Shown here one piece after another: positions 17,451 to 25,346 of a stretch of DNA of 64,000 nucleotides. The position numbers and the translations under genes were made by a program. Origin of the DNA: Streptomyces kanamyceticus (GTDB lineage: Bacteria; Actinomycetota; Actinomycetes; Streptomycetales; Streptomycetaceae); NCBI RefSeq assembly GCF_008704495.1, contig NZ_CP023699.1:8742001-8806000 (forward strand), in the 5' to 3' direction. The first letter of the stretch is position 1; the number at the start of each line of letters is the position of its first letter. Under the pieces are notes generated by a model. That model had not been told where the DNA came from. It worked only from the letters and a program-made list of their open reading frames with translations, and made no database searches.

Positions 17451-18530
17451 TCAGACGGAGCGCAGATACTGCTCGGGCACCCGTACCTCGGCGCCGAGTT
17501 CGCGCGCCGCGCGCCGTGCCCACGAAGGGTCGCGCAGCAGTTCACGGCCCAGGAGCACCGCGTCGGCCTCGCCGTTGGCGAGGATCTTCTCGGCCTGTTC
17601 CACCTCGGTGATCAGCCCGACGGCCGCGACCGGCAGCTCCGTCTCGGCCTTCACCCGCGCGGCGAAGGGGACTTGGTAGCCAGGACCGACGGGGATGCGC
17701 ACGCCCGCCGCGTTGCCCCCGGTGGAGACGTCGAGCAGGTCGACGCCGTGCTCCTTGAGGTCGGTGGCGAAGCGGACGGTGTCGTCCGGCGTCCAGCCGC
17801 CCTCCGTCAGCCAGTCGGTGGCGGAGACGCGGAAGAACAGCGGCTTGTCCTCGGGCCACACCGCCCGCACGGCGTCGACCACTTCGAGGGCGAAGCGGGT
17901 GCGGTTCTCGTACGAGCCGCCGTAGTCGTCGGTGCGCCTGTTGCTGTGCGGGGAGAGGAACTCGCCGATCAGATAGCCGTGCGCGCCGTGGATCTCGGCG
18001 ACCTCGAACCCGGCGGCCAGCGAGCGCCGCGCGGCGTCCGCGAACTGCGCCACGATCTCCCGGATCCGCGCGACGGTCAGCTCCGTCGGCACCGGGTGGC
18101 GCTCGTCGAAGGCGACCGGGCTCGGGGCGAGGGTCTCCCAGCCGTGCGCCTCGGGGCCTATCGGGGCACCGCCCTTCCAGGGCCGCTCGGTCGACGCCTT
18201 GCGACCCGCGTGGGCGATCTGCACGCCCGCAACCGTGCCCTGGCTCTTGAGGAGGTCCGTGATCCGGCGGAACGCCTCGACCTGCGTGTCGTTCCAGATC
18301 CCCAGGTCGTACGGGCTGATGCGGCCCTCGGGGCTGACCGCGGTGGCCTCGACGATGATCAGGCCCGTGCCGCCGGTGGCGCGGGCCCCGTAGTGCGCGA
18401 GGTGCCAGTCCCGCGGGGCGCCGGCCTCCGGCCCCTCGGGCAGCGCCGAGTACTGGCACATCGGGGGCATCCAGACCCGGTTGGGGATGGTCAGCGATCG
18501 CAGGGTGTACGGCTCGAACAGCGCGCTCAC
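17451..18530 (-). CDS. Old-yellow-enzyme family NADH:flavin oxidoreductase (YqjM/NamA-like)
   Basis: A 359-residue FMN-dependent ene-reductase. Class-specific features are PNRVWMPPMCQYSA near the N-terminus (the Cys and Tyr that tune FMN in YqjM), IHGAHGYLIGEFLSPHSNRRTDDYGGS (substrate-binding His pair) and a C-terminal phosphate-binding AVLLGRELLRDP. It reduces activated C=C bonds such as enones, maleimides and quinones, often in detoxification. I chose GTG 18530 because GGAG lies 6 nt upstream; an ATG at 18542 is possible. It is divergent from an ArsR gene and probably controlled by it. Confidence 0.93.
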   Translation of the reverse strand: MSALFEPYTLRSLTIPNRVWMPPMCQYSALPEGPEAGAPRDWHLAHYGARATGGTGLIIVEATAVSPEGRISPYDLGIWNDTQVEAFRRITDLLKSQGTVAGVQIAHAGRKASTERPWKGGAPIGPEAHGWETLAPSPVAFDERHPVPTELTVARIREIVAQFADAARRSLAAGFEVAEIHGAHGYLIGEFLSPHSNRRTDDYGGSYENRTRFALEVVDAVRAVWPEDKPLFFRVSATDWLTEGGWTPDDTVRFATDLKEHGVDLLDVSTGGNAAGVRIPVGPGYQVPFAARVKAETELPVAAVGLITEVEQAEKILANGEADAVLLGRELLRDPSWARRAARELGAEVRVPEQYLRSV

Positions 18531-18566
18531 GGCGGACTCCATTCGTCACGGCTGATGTGCTGCTCG

Positions 18567-18582
18567 TACGATAACCATCGTA
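18567..18582. promoter_or_regulatory. ArsR-type operator, copy 1
   Basis: Perfect inverted repeat TACGAT-AACC-ATCGTA lying just before the oxidoreductase gene and near its promoter. A related copy stands 34 bp away in opposite orientation, the two sharing the core TACGAKAWCCATCGTAG. It is a likely binding site for the adjacent ArsR dimer. Confidence 0.7.
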
Positions 18583-18600
18583 GTACGGCGCATGTCAAAC

Positions 18601-18616
18601 TACGATGGATCTCGTA
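18601..18616. promoter_or_regulatory. ArsR-type operator, copy 2
   Basis: Inverted repeat TACGA-TGGATC-TCGTA, the second copy of the site at 18567-18582. Its left half CTACGATG pairs with CATCGTAG of copy 1 across the spacer, so the two boxes face each other. It is expected to hold a second ArsR dimer. Confidence 0.65.
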
Positions 18617-18782
18617 CAATGGCTGGAAGGGGCCTGCCGGACATGTCGAACGCGCCGCGTGTCGGAAACCTGGTGGCTGACGCCGTCCAGTGCTGTTCGA
18701 TGTACGCCAGCACGGGACTGCATCAGCACGGATGTACGGACGGGAGCGCTCGGGAACATCGGGCGCACGACGAGGAGCCGCC

Positions 18783-19145
18783 ATGACCATCGCCGCCACC
18801 ACCAGCAGCAGAACGCTCATCCATCCCGCAGCCAAGGACATCCGCCTCGAGGGGGTGCTGCACGCGCTCGCCGACCCCATGCGCATGCGGGTGGTGCGAG
18901 ATCTGGCCAAGGAGGAGGGCGCGGAGCTCTCCTGTTCCTATTTCGACCTGCCCGTCACCAAGTCGACCAGCACCCACCACTTCCGGGTGCTGCGCGAGAG
19001 CGGTGTGATCCGGCAGATATACCGCGGCACGGCCAAGCTGAGCGTGCTGCGCCGCGACACCCTGGACTCGCTCTTTCCCGGACTTCTCGACAGCGTTCTC
19101 GCCGCGGCCGCCAGGGACGCGGACCGGCACGGCGCCGGAGGCTGA
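18783..19145 (+). CDS. ArsR family winged-helix transcriptional regulator
   Basis: A 120-residue ArsR/SmtB-fold repressor. The helix-turn-helix is seen in LEGVLHALADPMRMRVVRDL and VTKSTSTHHFRVLRESGVIRQIYRGTAKL. The ATG at 18783 follows GAGGAGCCGCC, a good ribosome binding site; the frame is open further upstream but without support. A single Cys (in LSCSYFDLP) offers a possible redox or electrophile sensor rather than a metal site, which fits control of an ene-reductase. It is divergent from the OYE gene, with two operators between them. Confidence 0.9.
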   Translation: MTIAATTSSRTLIHPAAKDIRLEGVLHALADPMRMRVVRDLAKEEGAELSCSYFDLPVTKSTSTHHFRVLRESGVIRQIYRGTAKLSVLRRDTLDSLFPGLLDSVLAAAARDADRHGAGG

Positions 19146-19164
19146 GCCCTGCCGGGACGGACCG

Positions 19165-20535
19165 CTATCCGGACGCTTCCCGTGCCGCCGCCGCGCGCAG
19201 CCCGGCCCAGTCCGGGATCTTCACCACGCCGCGCCCGAGCGAGCGGCCCAGCTCCGCCTCCGCGCGTTCGATGGCCAGCCATCCCGCCCACTCGACGGGG
19301 CGCAGCCCTGCGGCCCTGAGCGCCGCCAGCGGGTCGTCGGGCACCGTCCTGCGCGCGAGCTCGGGGGCATCGGCGAGCAGGGAGAGGACCGTCTCCTTGG
19401 CGCACGGCCGGTTGGTGCCGATGACGCCGGTCGGGCCGCGTTTGATCCACCCCGCCACGTACTCACCGGGTGAGGGGACGCCGTCGCGCAGCACACGGCC
19501 CGCCGCGTGCGGCACGGTGCCGAGGGCCGGATCGAACGGCAGCCCGTCGAGCGGCACCCCGCGGTAGCCGACCGAACGCAGCACCAACTGGGCGTCGACG
19601 TCCTCGAACCGCCCGGTCCCCGTCACTCCGCCCTTGCCGTCGGGCAGCGTGCGTTCGCAGCGCACCGAGGCCACCCGCCCGTCGGCTCCCGCGCGGAGCG
19701 CCACCGGGCGCAGGAAGAAGCGCAGCCGGATCCGCCGGGCGCGCCCCGGCGTCGGGTTCAGGGCCCAGCCGCGCATCACCTCGACGTTGCGCCGGGCCGC
19801 CGCAGGCAGGCCCGAGGGGTCGGCGTACGCCGGGTCGAGCGCCAACTCGGCCGGATCCACCACGATTTCGGTGTCCGGAAGCGAGCCGAGCTCCCGCAGC
19901 TCCTTGGTGGTGAACCGGGCCTGGGAGGGGCCGCGCCTGCCCACCATGTGGACCTCGCGGACCCGGCTGTCCGCGAGCACGCCGAGCGCCGCGTCCGGCA
20001 TGTCGGTGGGGAGCAGCTCGGCGGCACCGCGCGCCAGTATCCGGGCGACGTCCACCGCCACGTTGCCCACCCCGATGACGACGGCGGACTCAACCCCCCG
20101 TACGAAACCGTCCTGCTGGAAGCCGTCCGTCAGTACGTCGGGATGCGCGCTGTACCAGGAGACGAACTCGGTGGCGGAGTGGCTGCCGGGCAGGTCCTCG
20201 CCCGGCACCCCGAGCCTGCGGTCGGCGGCGGCGCCCACGCAGTAGACCACCGCGTGGTAGAGGTCGAGCAGCCGGTCAGGCGGCAGGGCGCCGGGGCCGA
20301 CCTCGACGCCGCCGACGAAGCGCACGCGTTCGTGTTCGAGGACCGTGCGCAGGTTGTTCTGCAGGGACTTGATCTTCTCGTGGTCCGGTGCGACGCCGTA
20401 TCTGACCAGGCCGTAGGGGCAGGGCAGCCGGTCGAGCACATCGACCCGCACCTCGGGCGCCCCGTCCCGCTGGACGAGGGTCTGCGCGGCGTACACCCCG
20501 CTGGGGCCCGAACCGACGACGGCGACCTGCAGCAC
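19165..20535 (-). CDS. fprA: Ferredoxin-NADP+ reductase, FprA/adrenodoxin-reductase type
   Basis: A 456-residue flavoprotein like mycobacterial FprA. The FAD-binding GSGPSGVYAAQTL is at 8-20, followed by CPYGLVRYGVAPDH, the NADP-binding IGVGNVAVDVARIL near 155 and the C-terminal GWIKRGPTGVIGTNRPCAKETV, all diagnostic of the family. It passes electrons between NADPH and ferredoxins, typically to P450 or other oxygenases. No ferredoxin or P450 gene is adjacent. The C-terminal 80 residues match the usual FprA extension. Confidence 0.92.
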   Translation of the reverse strand: MLQVAVVGSGPSGVYAAQTLVQRDGAPEVRVDVLDRLPCPYGLVRYGVAPDHEKIKSLQNNLRTVLEHERVRFVGGVEVGPGALPPDRLLDLYHAVVYCVGAAADRRLGVPGEDLPGSHSATEFVSWYSAHPDVLTDGFQQDGFVRGVESAVVIGVGNVAVDVARILARGAAELLPTDMPDAALGVLADSRVREVHMVGRRGPSQARFTTKELRELGSLPDTEIVVDPAELALDPAYADPSGLPAAARRNVEVMRGWALNPTPGRARRIRLRFFLRPVALRAGADGRVASVRCERTLPDGKGGVTGTGRFEDVDAQLVLRSVGYRGVPLDGLPFDPALGTVPHAAGRVLRDGVPSPGEYVAGWIKRGPTGVIGTNRPCAKETVLSLLADAPELARRTVPDDPLAALRAAGLRPVEWAGWLAIERAEAELGRSLGRGVVKIPDWAGLRAAAAREASG

Positions 20536-20656
20536 GGTGGTGCTCCCTCCGCGAGGTGACCTCGGGACGGTCTCAGGATCGCACCCCGGTCCCGCCAGGG
20601 GGAGAGGCGCGACGGGCGGGGCCTCGGGGGTCCGCTGTCAGAGCTGTCAGAGGGGG

Positions 20657-20716
20657 TGCCCCGCCCTACGTCTGTATGCCCCGCCCTACGTCCGTATGCC
20701 CCGCCCTGCGTCCGTG
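20657..20716. repeat. Three tandem 20-bp repeats
   Basis: Three head-to-tail copies of TGCCCCGCCCTACGTCCGTA (20657-20676, 20677-20696, 20697-20716) with one to three mismatches, in the spacer upstream of two divergent genes. The 20-bp period places copies about two helical turns apart, so they could be binding sites. They may equally be a simple minisatellite. Confidence 0.8.
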
Positions 20717-20774
20717 CGCGTGCCGCGTGCGTGCCGTTCCTGATCAAATGCGATCGCGTAGATAGCATGCTTCT

Positions 20775-21308
20775 GTGCTGAATAGCTCATCTATTGACGT
20801 TTCTGAACACTATCGACCGGACGGCACGGCCGGGTGGGGCGGCGGTGGATACGGCGACGGCTTCCCGCCACCCTGGTTCCAGGTGCGGTTGATGTTCGGT
20901 GACGGGGCTTCCGTCGATGTGCTCGCGGTGGTGGCGGACGGCCGGATGCCCGCCCCGGACCCGTACGCGAGGCCGCCGATCTCCCTCGACGACTTCGCGG
21001 CGCCTGCCGAAGCCGCCGCACCGGCCGCACCCGCCGCGCCTGTCGAGGTGATCGACCCCTTGGTCGAGGACATCGCGAACCACCCGCAGGAACCGCCCGC
21101 GCCGAGCCGCCGTGCCCGCCCGTCCTGGCCCCGCGGCGCCGAGGGGCGGCGCACCGTCGCCGAGGAGTACCGCGCGGCACAGCGCGAGGGGCGCGACCCG
21201 GTGCTCGCGGTGATGTGCGCGACGGGCCGCAGCCGCCGCAAGTCGCTCAAGCTCATCGCCGCCTCCAGGGACGCGGGCTTCCTGCCGCCGCGCCACAACC
21301 GCCGCTGA
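20775..21308 (+). CDS. Conserved Streptomyces hypothetical protein (possibly DUF6214)
   Basis: A 177-residue protein of unknown function. It has a glycine-rich start, a central Ala/Pro-rich linker (APAEAAAPAAPAAPVEV) and a basic C-terminal part with TVAEEYRAAQREGRDPVLAVMCATGRSRRKSLKLIAASRDAGFLPPRHNRR, which looks like a DNA-binding-style helical segment. The domain name is a guess from memory. The GTG at 20775 lacks a ribosome binding site; the AT-rich stretch just upstream suggests a promoter and perhaps a leaderless transcript. Confidence 0.65.
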   Translation: MLNSSSIDVSEHYRPDGTAGWGGGGYGDGFPPPWFQVRLMFGDGASVDVLAVVADGRMPAPDPYARPPISLDDFAAPAEAAAPAAPAAPVEVIDPLVEDIANHPQEPPAPSRRARPSWPRGAEGRRTVAEEYRAAQREGRDPVLAVMCATGRSRRKSLKLIAASRDAGFLPPRHNRR

Positions 21309-21332
21309 GGGCGCCCCCGTCGGGGGCCCTCA
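21306..21332. terminator. Hairpin spanning two convergent stop codons
   Basis: Stem TGAGG/CCTCA flanking GCCCCC-GTC-GGGGGC, with a small bulge on the left arm. It contains the stop codons of both the DUF6214-like gene and the DUF305 gene and would act in both directions. Confidence 0.75.
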
Positions 21333-21989
21333 CTCCATGTCCTGCATCCTGCCGATCTCGCTCGTCTGCTGCGCCACCACGTCGTTCGCCATCTCCTCGA
21401 CCTGGATGTTGTTGCCGTCCGCGAGGAGATCCGTGGCCATCGTGATCGCGCCGTTGTGATGCGTGATCATCAGCTTCAGGAAGAGTTCGTCGAACGCCTT
21501 GCCCTTGGCGGCGCGCAACTGCTTCAACTGGGCGTCGGTGGCCATGCCCGGCATCGTGCCGTGGTCGTGAGCGGCATGCTCGCGCGGCCCGCCGTGGCTC
21601 TTGAGCCAGCGCTCCATCGCGCCGATCTCCGGCTTCTGCGCCGCGCTGATGCGGGACGCGAGCCGCTTCACCTTCGCCGATTCGGCCCGCTTCGGGGCGA
21701 GTTCGGTCATGGTGAGCGCCTGGCCGTGGTGCACGATCATCATCTGCGTATAGGTGAAGTCGGCCGAGTTGGGGGCGTCGTCGTCGGTCCGCCGCTTGGC
21801 CGCCTCCTCCGCCGACATGGTGGCCGCCTTCTCACCCGGCTTGCCCGGCGCGATCACCGAGGGGCCGGGTGCCGCCGCGCTCCCGGACTTCGGTCCCGAC
21901 CCGCCGCTCCCCTCGGAGTCACAGGCCCCGAGGGCGAGAACGGCGATCGTCACGAGCGCGGTGACGGCGGGCGAGCGACGGTAGGGCAC
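21330..21989 (-). CDS. DUF305 domain lipoprotein
   Basis: A 219-residue secreted lipoprotein: signal peptide with lipobox ending LGAC (Cys23), a Ser/Gly/Pro-rich linker, then a DUF305 four-helix domain with the repeated metal-ligand-like motifs MMIVHHGQALTM and LMITHHNGAITMA and several Met and His residues (HAAHDHGTMPGM). Such Met/His richness suggests copper or other metal binding at the cell surface. The GTG at 21989 has GGAGG 5 nt upstream. It is divergent from the LVIVD gene, an arrangement I recall as common in Streptomyces. Confidence 0.88.
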   Translation of the reverse strand: MPYRRSPAVTALVTIAVLALGACDSEGSGGSGPKSGSAAAPGPSVIAPGKPGEKAATMSAEEAAKRRTDDDAPNSADFTYTQMMIVHHGQALTMTELAPKRAESAKVKRLASRISAAQKPEIGAMERWLKSHGGPREHAAHDHGTMPGMATDAQLKQLRAAKGKAFDELFLKLMITHHNGAITMATDLLADGNNIQVEEMANDVVAQQTSEIGRMQDME

Positions 21990-22175
21990 GGCAACCTCCT
22001 GTGGCACGCGGGGGAGTTGAGGCGAGTTGGAGTCCGTATTAGCACGTTGGTGAGCGTTGGTGATCGGAAAGTCTCGTGACGAGTACGTTGCCATCTGTTG
22101 ATCTGTGCATGATGAGCACGATACTGCGGGTGTCCGTGAACCGTTCGAGTGCGAACGGCGACAAGGGAGGACGCA

Positions 22176-23678
22176 GTGACCCTGTTGAACACATCCCGAA
22201 CCCGGCGCAGACGCCTGGGCATCGGCGCGGCGGCGGCCGGACTGCTCGCCGCGCTGCTCACCGCGGCGCCCGCGGGGGCGACGCCCGACCCCGGCGACTC
22301 GCCCGCCGCTCCGAAGAGCGTGTCCAAGAGCGAGGCCGCGGAGGCCAGGAAGGCCATCGAGCGCGGTGAGATACCCGCGCCCGACGAGGTCGTCCACTCG
22401 GCCAACATCGAGCATCTGGCCAACATCCCCAAGGACGCGCTGCCCGGTCTCAACACCGACATCGCCTTCCAAGGGAAGTACGCCTTCGCGGGCAACTACG
22501 ACGGCTTCCGCATCTACGACATCAGCAACCCGAAGGCACCGAGAACCGTTTCACAGGTCCTGTGCCCGGGATCGCAGAACGACGTCTCGGTCTCGGGGAA
22601 CCTGCTGTTCCTGTCCACCGACTCCTCGCGCAGCGACAACTCCTGCAACAGCACCACGCAGCCCGCGACGGAGAAGTCCTCCTGGGAGGGCATGAAGGTC
22701 TTCGACATCAGCGACAAGGCGAACCCCAAGTACGTCTCCGCCGTCGAGACCGCCTGCGGCTCCCACACGCACACGCTGGTGCCCAAGAAGCGGAACGTCT
22801 ACATCTACGTCTCCTCGTACTCCCCGAACGCGACGTTCCCCGACTGCCAGCCGCCGCACGACGGGATCTCCGTCATCAAGGTGCCGCGCAAGGCCCCGCA
22901 GAAGGCCGCGGTGGTGAACTTCCCCGTGCTCTTCCCCGGTGAGGGACCCGACGGCGGCGGCAACCCGGGCGGGCCCACCAACCCGGGCGTCTCCAAGACC
23001 ACCGGCTGCCACGACATCACGGTGCTGCCGTCGGAGGACCTGGCGGCGGGCGCGTGCATGGGCGACGGGATCCTCTTCTCCATCAAGGACCCGGAGAACC
23101 CGAGGGTGATCGACCAGGTCCAGGACAACGAGAACTTCGCGTTCTGGCACTCGGCGACCTTCAACCAGAAGGCCGACAAGGTCGTCTTCACCGACGAGCT
23201 GGGCGGCGGCTCGGGCGCCACCTGCAACGAGGCCACGGGCCCCGAGCGCGGTGCCAACGGCATCTATGACATCAAGGGCAAGGGGGACAAGCGCAAGCTG
23301 GTCTTCAAGAGCTACTTCAAGATCCCGCGTCACCAGGCCGACACCGAGAACTGCGTGGCCCACAACGGCTCGCTGATCCCGGTCAAGGGCAAGGACCTGA
23401 TGGTCCAGGCGTGGTACCAGGGCGGCGTCTCCGTCTGGGACTTCACCAACTCGAACAAGCCCAAGGAGATCGGCTACTTCGAGCGCGGTCCGCTCACCAC
23501 CGACAAGATCACGACCGCGGGTTCGTGGTCGGCGTACTACTACAACGGCCGCATCTACTCCAATGACATCGCCAAGGGCCTCGATGTCCTGAAGATCAAC
23601 GACAAGCGGACCGACCCCGGCCAGCGGGTCAGGCTCGACGAGCTCAACGTCCAGACGCAGCCGGACTACTTCGACTGA
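22176..23678 (+). CDS. Secreted LVIVD-repeat beta-propeller protein
   Basis: A 500-residue exported protein. A basic Arg-rich start and hydrophobic stretch ending APAGA form the signal peptide. The mature part carries LVIVD/propeller repeats such as FRIYDISNPKAPR, MKVFDISDKANPKYV, VSVWDFTNSNKPKEIGYF and GLDVLKIND. Several Cys residues (LCPGS, DNSCNS, TACGSH, DCQPP, GCHD, GACMG, TCNE, NCVAH) suggest disulfides in an extracellular protein. The GTG at 22176 has AAGGGAGG upstream. The function is unknown. The gene overlaps the convergent TetR gene by 13 bp. Confidence 0.85.
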   Translation: MTLLNTSRTRRRRLGIGAAAAGLLAALLTAAPAGATPDPGDSPAAPKSVSKSEAAEARKAIERGEIPAPDEVVHSANIEHLANIPKDALPGLNTDIAFQGKYAFAGNYDGFRIYDISNPKAPRTVSQVLCPGSQNDVSVSGNLLFLSTDSSRSDNSCNSTTQPATEKSSWEGMKVFDISDKANPKYVSAVETACGSHTHTLVPKKRNVYIYVSSYSPNATFPDCQPPHDGISVIKVPRKAPQKAAVVNFPVLFPGEGPDGGGNPGGPTNPGVSKTTGCHDITVLPSEDLAAGACMGDGILFSIKDPENPRVIDQVQDNENFAFWHSATFNQKADKVVFTDELGGGSGATCNEATGPERGANGIYDIKGKGDKRKLVFKSYFKIPRHQADTENCVAHNGSLIPVKGKDLMVQAWYQGGVSVWDFTNSNKPKEIGYFERGPLTTDKITTAGSWSAYYYNGRIYSNDIAKGLDVLKINDKRTDPGQRVRLDELNVQTQPDYFD

Positions 23679-24343
23679 GTCCCGCTCGCGCGGGGCGCCC
23701 CGGCCACGAACCGGGGCGGCTGCCGTGGATGCGTCCCGCCGGGCGGTGCCACGCCCGGCGGGACGCCCAGCTCCCAGTCGAGGCCGTAGCGCTGGAAGAG
23801 CTCGGCGCGCAGCGCCTGGAGGGGCATCGGCGCGCCGGGCATGAGCAGGGCGAACACCGCGCCCATCAGGAGCGCACGCAGCAGCGGGTACTCCTGGTCG
23901 ACGTCGTCGGAGCCGTAGCGCTCGACGGTGTCGCGCAGCAGTTCGGCCAGGCGCTGCTGTTCCGGGCACTGCACGAAGCCCTCGGCCTGGAGGATCCCGG
24001 CCATGTGGGTGCGCATGAGGCGCGGCCGGTCCACGGCGAGTCCCAGGATCGCGTCGACGGCCCGGGCCAGCCGTTCCCGCCCGTCGTCCGTGTGCGGCTC
24101 CCGCTCCAGGGCCGCCGCCAGGGTGAGGTGCATCAGACGGTGCACGGCCGACTGCAGGAGCTGGCGCTTGCCGGGGAAGTAGTACGACACCAGGCCCCTG
24201 GCCGCACCGGCCCGGTCGGCGATGTCGCCGAGCTTCGTGGCCTCGTAACCCCGCTCGCTCACGAGCTCCACCGTGGCCTGCAGCAGCCGCTCCCTGGAAC
24301 GCCTGCGCAACTCTTCATTGACCGATGGGCTACGGGGGGACAT
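23666..24343 (-). CDS. TetR family transcriptional regulator
   Basis: A 225-residue TetR protein. The N-terminal helix-turn-helix (RLLQATVELVSERGYEATKLGDIADRAGAARGLVSYYFPGKRQLL) is followed by an all-helical ligand domain. The C-terminal 35 residues are Pro/Gly-rich and probably disordered. Nothing beside it is an obvious target, as the neighbouring divergent gene is DUF2630. An inverted repeat upstream may be its own operator. Confidence 0.92.
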   Translation of the reverse strand: MSPRSPSVNEELRRRSRERLLQATVELVSERGYEATKLGDIADRAGAARGLVSYYFPGKRQLLQSAVHRLMHLTLAAALEREPHTDDGRERLARAVDAILGLAVDRPRLMRTHMAGILQAEGFVQCPEQQRLAELLRDTVERYGSDDVDQEYPLLRALLMGAVFALLMPGAPMPLQALRAELFQRYGLDWELGVPPGVAPPGGTHPRQPPRFVAGAPRASGTQSK

Positions 24344-24368
24344 TCTGTAACTCCTACGTTGACTGGCC

Positions 24369-24386
24369 CTGAGCCAATATACTCAG
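24369..24386. promoter_or_regulatory. Possible TetR operator
   Basis: Inverted repeat CTGAG-CCAATATA-CTCAG about 26 bp upstream of the TetR start, in a locally AT-rich stretch likely to hold the promoter. It is short, so the call is tentative. Confidence 0.4.
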
Positions 24387-24594
24387 ACGACCCGCCGCGG
24401 AGACTCTTCACCGGGTTCCCGCGCGGGTTGGACCGGCCCGGGGGCAGGCAGCACCGCGGGGGAGTGTTGCCTGCCCACGGGTCGTTCTGTGGCTGTTCTA
24501 CGCGCGGTGCCGCTGTGGCCGCCGTGCCCTCTCTCCTCGCCGATCCGGCGCGGTCTCCTTAGAGTGGGTCGGGGGGCCGAGGAGGGTTACCGAC

Positions 24595-24840
24595 ATGGAC
24601 CAGGAGCAGATCCTGAGCCGGATCACGGCGATGGTCGAGGACGAGAAGAAGCTCCGCGACTCCCTCGCCGCGGGAGAGATCGACGTCCCCACGGAACACG
24701 AGCGGCTCGGCGCCCTGGAGCGCGAGCTCGACCAGTGCTGGGACCTCCTGCGTCAGCGGCGCGCGAAGAGCGAGTTCGGCGAGGACCCCGACGAGGCGGC
24801 GGTGCGGCCCGTCGCGGAGGTCGAGGGGTACCAGTCATGA
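24595..24840 (+). CDS. DUF2630 family protein
   Basis: An 81-residue acidic helical protein starting MDQEQILSRITAMVEDEKKLRD, with PTEHERLGALERELDQCWDLLRQRRAK, the hallmark of DUF2630, a small actinobacterial family of unknown function that probably forms a coiled coil. The full family length is present. It lies 27 nt upstream of the Fe-S protein gene and probably shares its transcript. Confidence 0.9.
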   Translation: MDQEQILSRITAMVEDEKKLRDSLAAGEIDVPTEHERLGALERELDQCWDLLRQRRAKSEFGEDPDEAAVRPVAEVEGYQS

Positions 24841-24867
24841 GCGCGCGGCCGTCCTGAGGAGCGCGCC

Positions 24868-25332
24868 ATGACCGAGCAGCCCGCCGTGACTGAGCAGCCC
24901 GCCGCGACCGGGAAGCCCGCCGTGGCAGCCGGGCGGGGCAAGCCGTACCGGGGCGACGCCCTCACCGTCACCTTCGACGCGGCACGCTGCATCCACGCCG
25001 CGGAGTGCGTGCGCGGCCTGCCGCAGGTCTTCGACACCGGTCGCCGCCCCTGGATCACGCCCGACGCGGCGCCCGCCGACGAGGTCGCCGAGGTCGTCAG
25101 GCGCTGCCCGTCCGGCGCGCTGCGGTACGCACGGGACGACGGGACCAGGGAGACGCCGCCCGCCGAGACGGCGGTGGAGCGCCTGGCCGACGGCCGGATC
25201 GTGCTGCGGGGCGACCTGCGGATCCGCACCGGGGACGGGCCGCCGACGCACGAGACCCGGGTGACGCTGTGCGGCTGCGGCCGCAGCGGCAACGAGCCGT
25301 ACTGCGACCACGCGGGACCGTGCGGGGCCTGA
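24868..25332 (+). CDS. Fe-S protein: YjdI-type (Fer4_19) domain plus CDGSH-like domain
   Basis: A 154-residue fusion. After a Thr/Pro/Ala-rich N-terminus comes a YjdI-like domain, with CIHAAECVRGLPQVF at about residues 34-48 and RRCPSGAL near 81. A CDGSH-type segment CGCGRSGNEPYCDHAG ends the protein. Canonical CDGSH sites have a His two residues after the Gly (CDGSH); here the sequence is CDHAG, so the usual His ligand is shifted or lost. It is likely a small redox or cluster-carrying protein. The ribosome binding site GAGGAG precedes the ATG. Confidence 0.85.
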   Translation: MTEQPAVTEQPAATGKPAVAAGRGKPYRGDALTVTFDAARCIHAAECVRGLPQVFDTGRRPWITPDAAPADEVAEVVRRCPSGALRYARDDGTRETPPAETAVERLADGRIVLRGDLRIRTGDGPPTHETRVTLCGCGRSGNEPYCDHAGPCGA

Positions 25333-25346
25333 CGGGGTCCAGGGAC

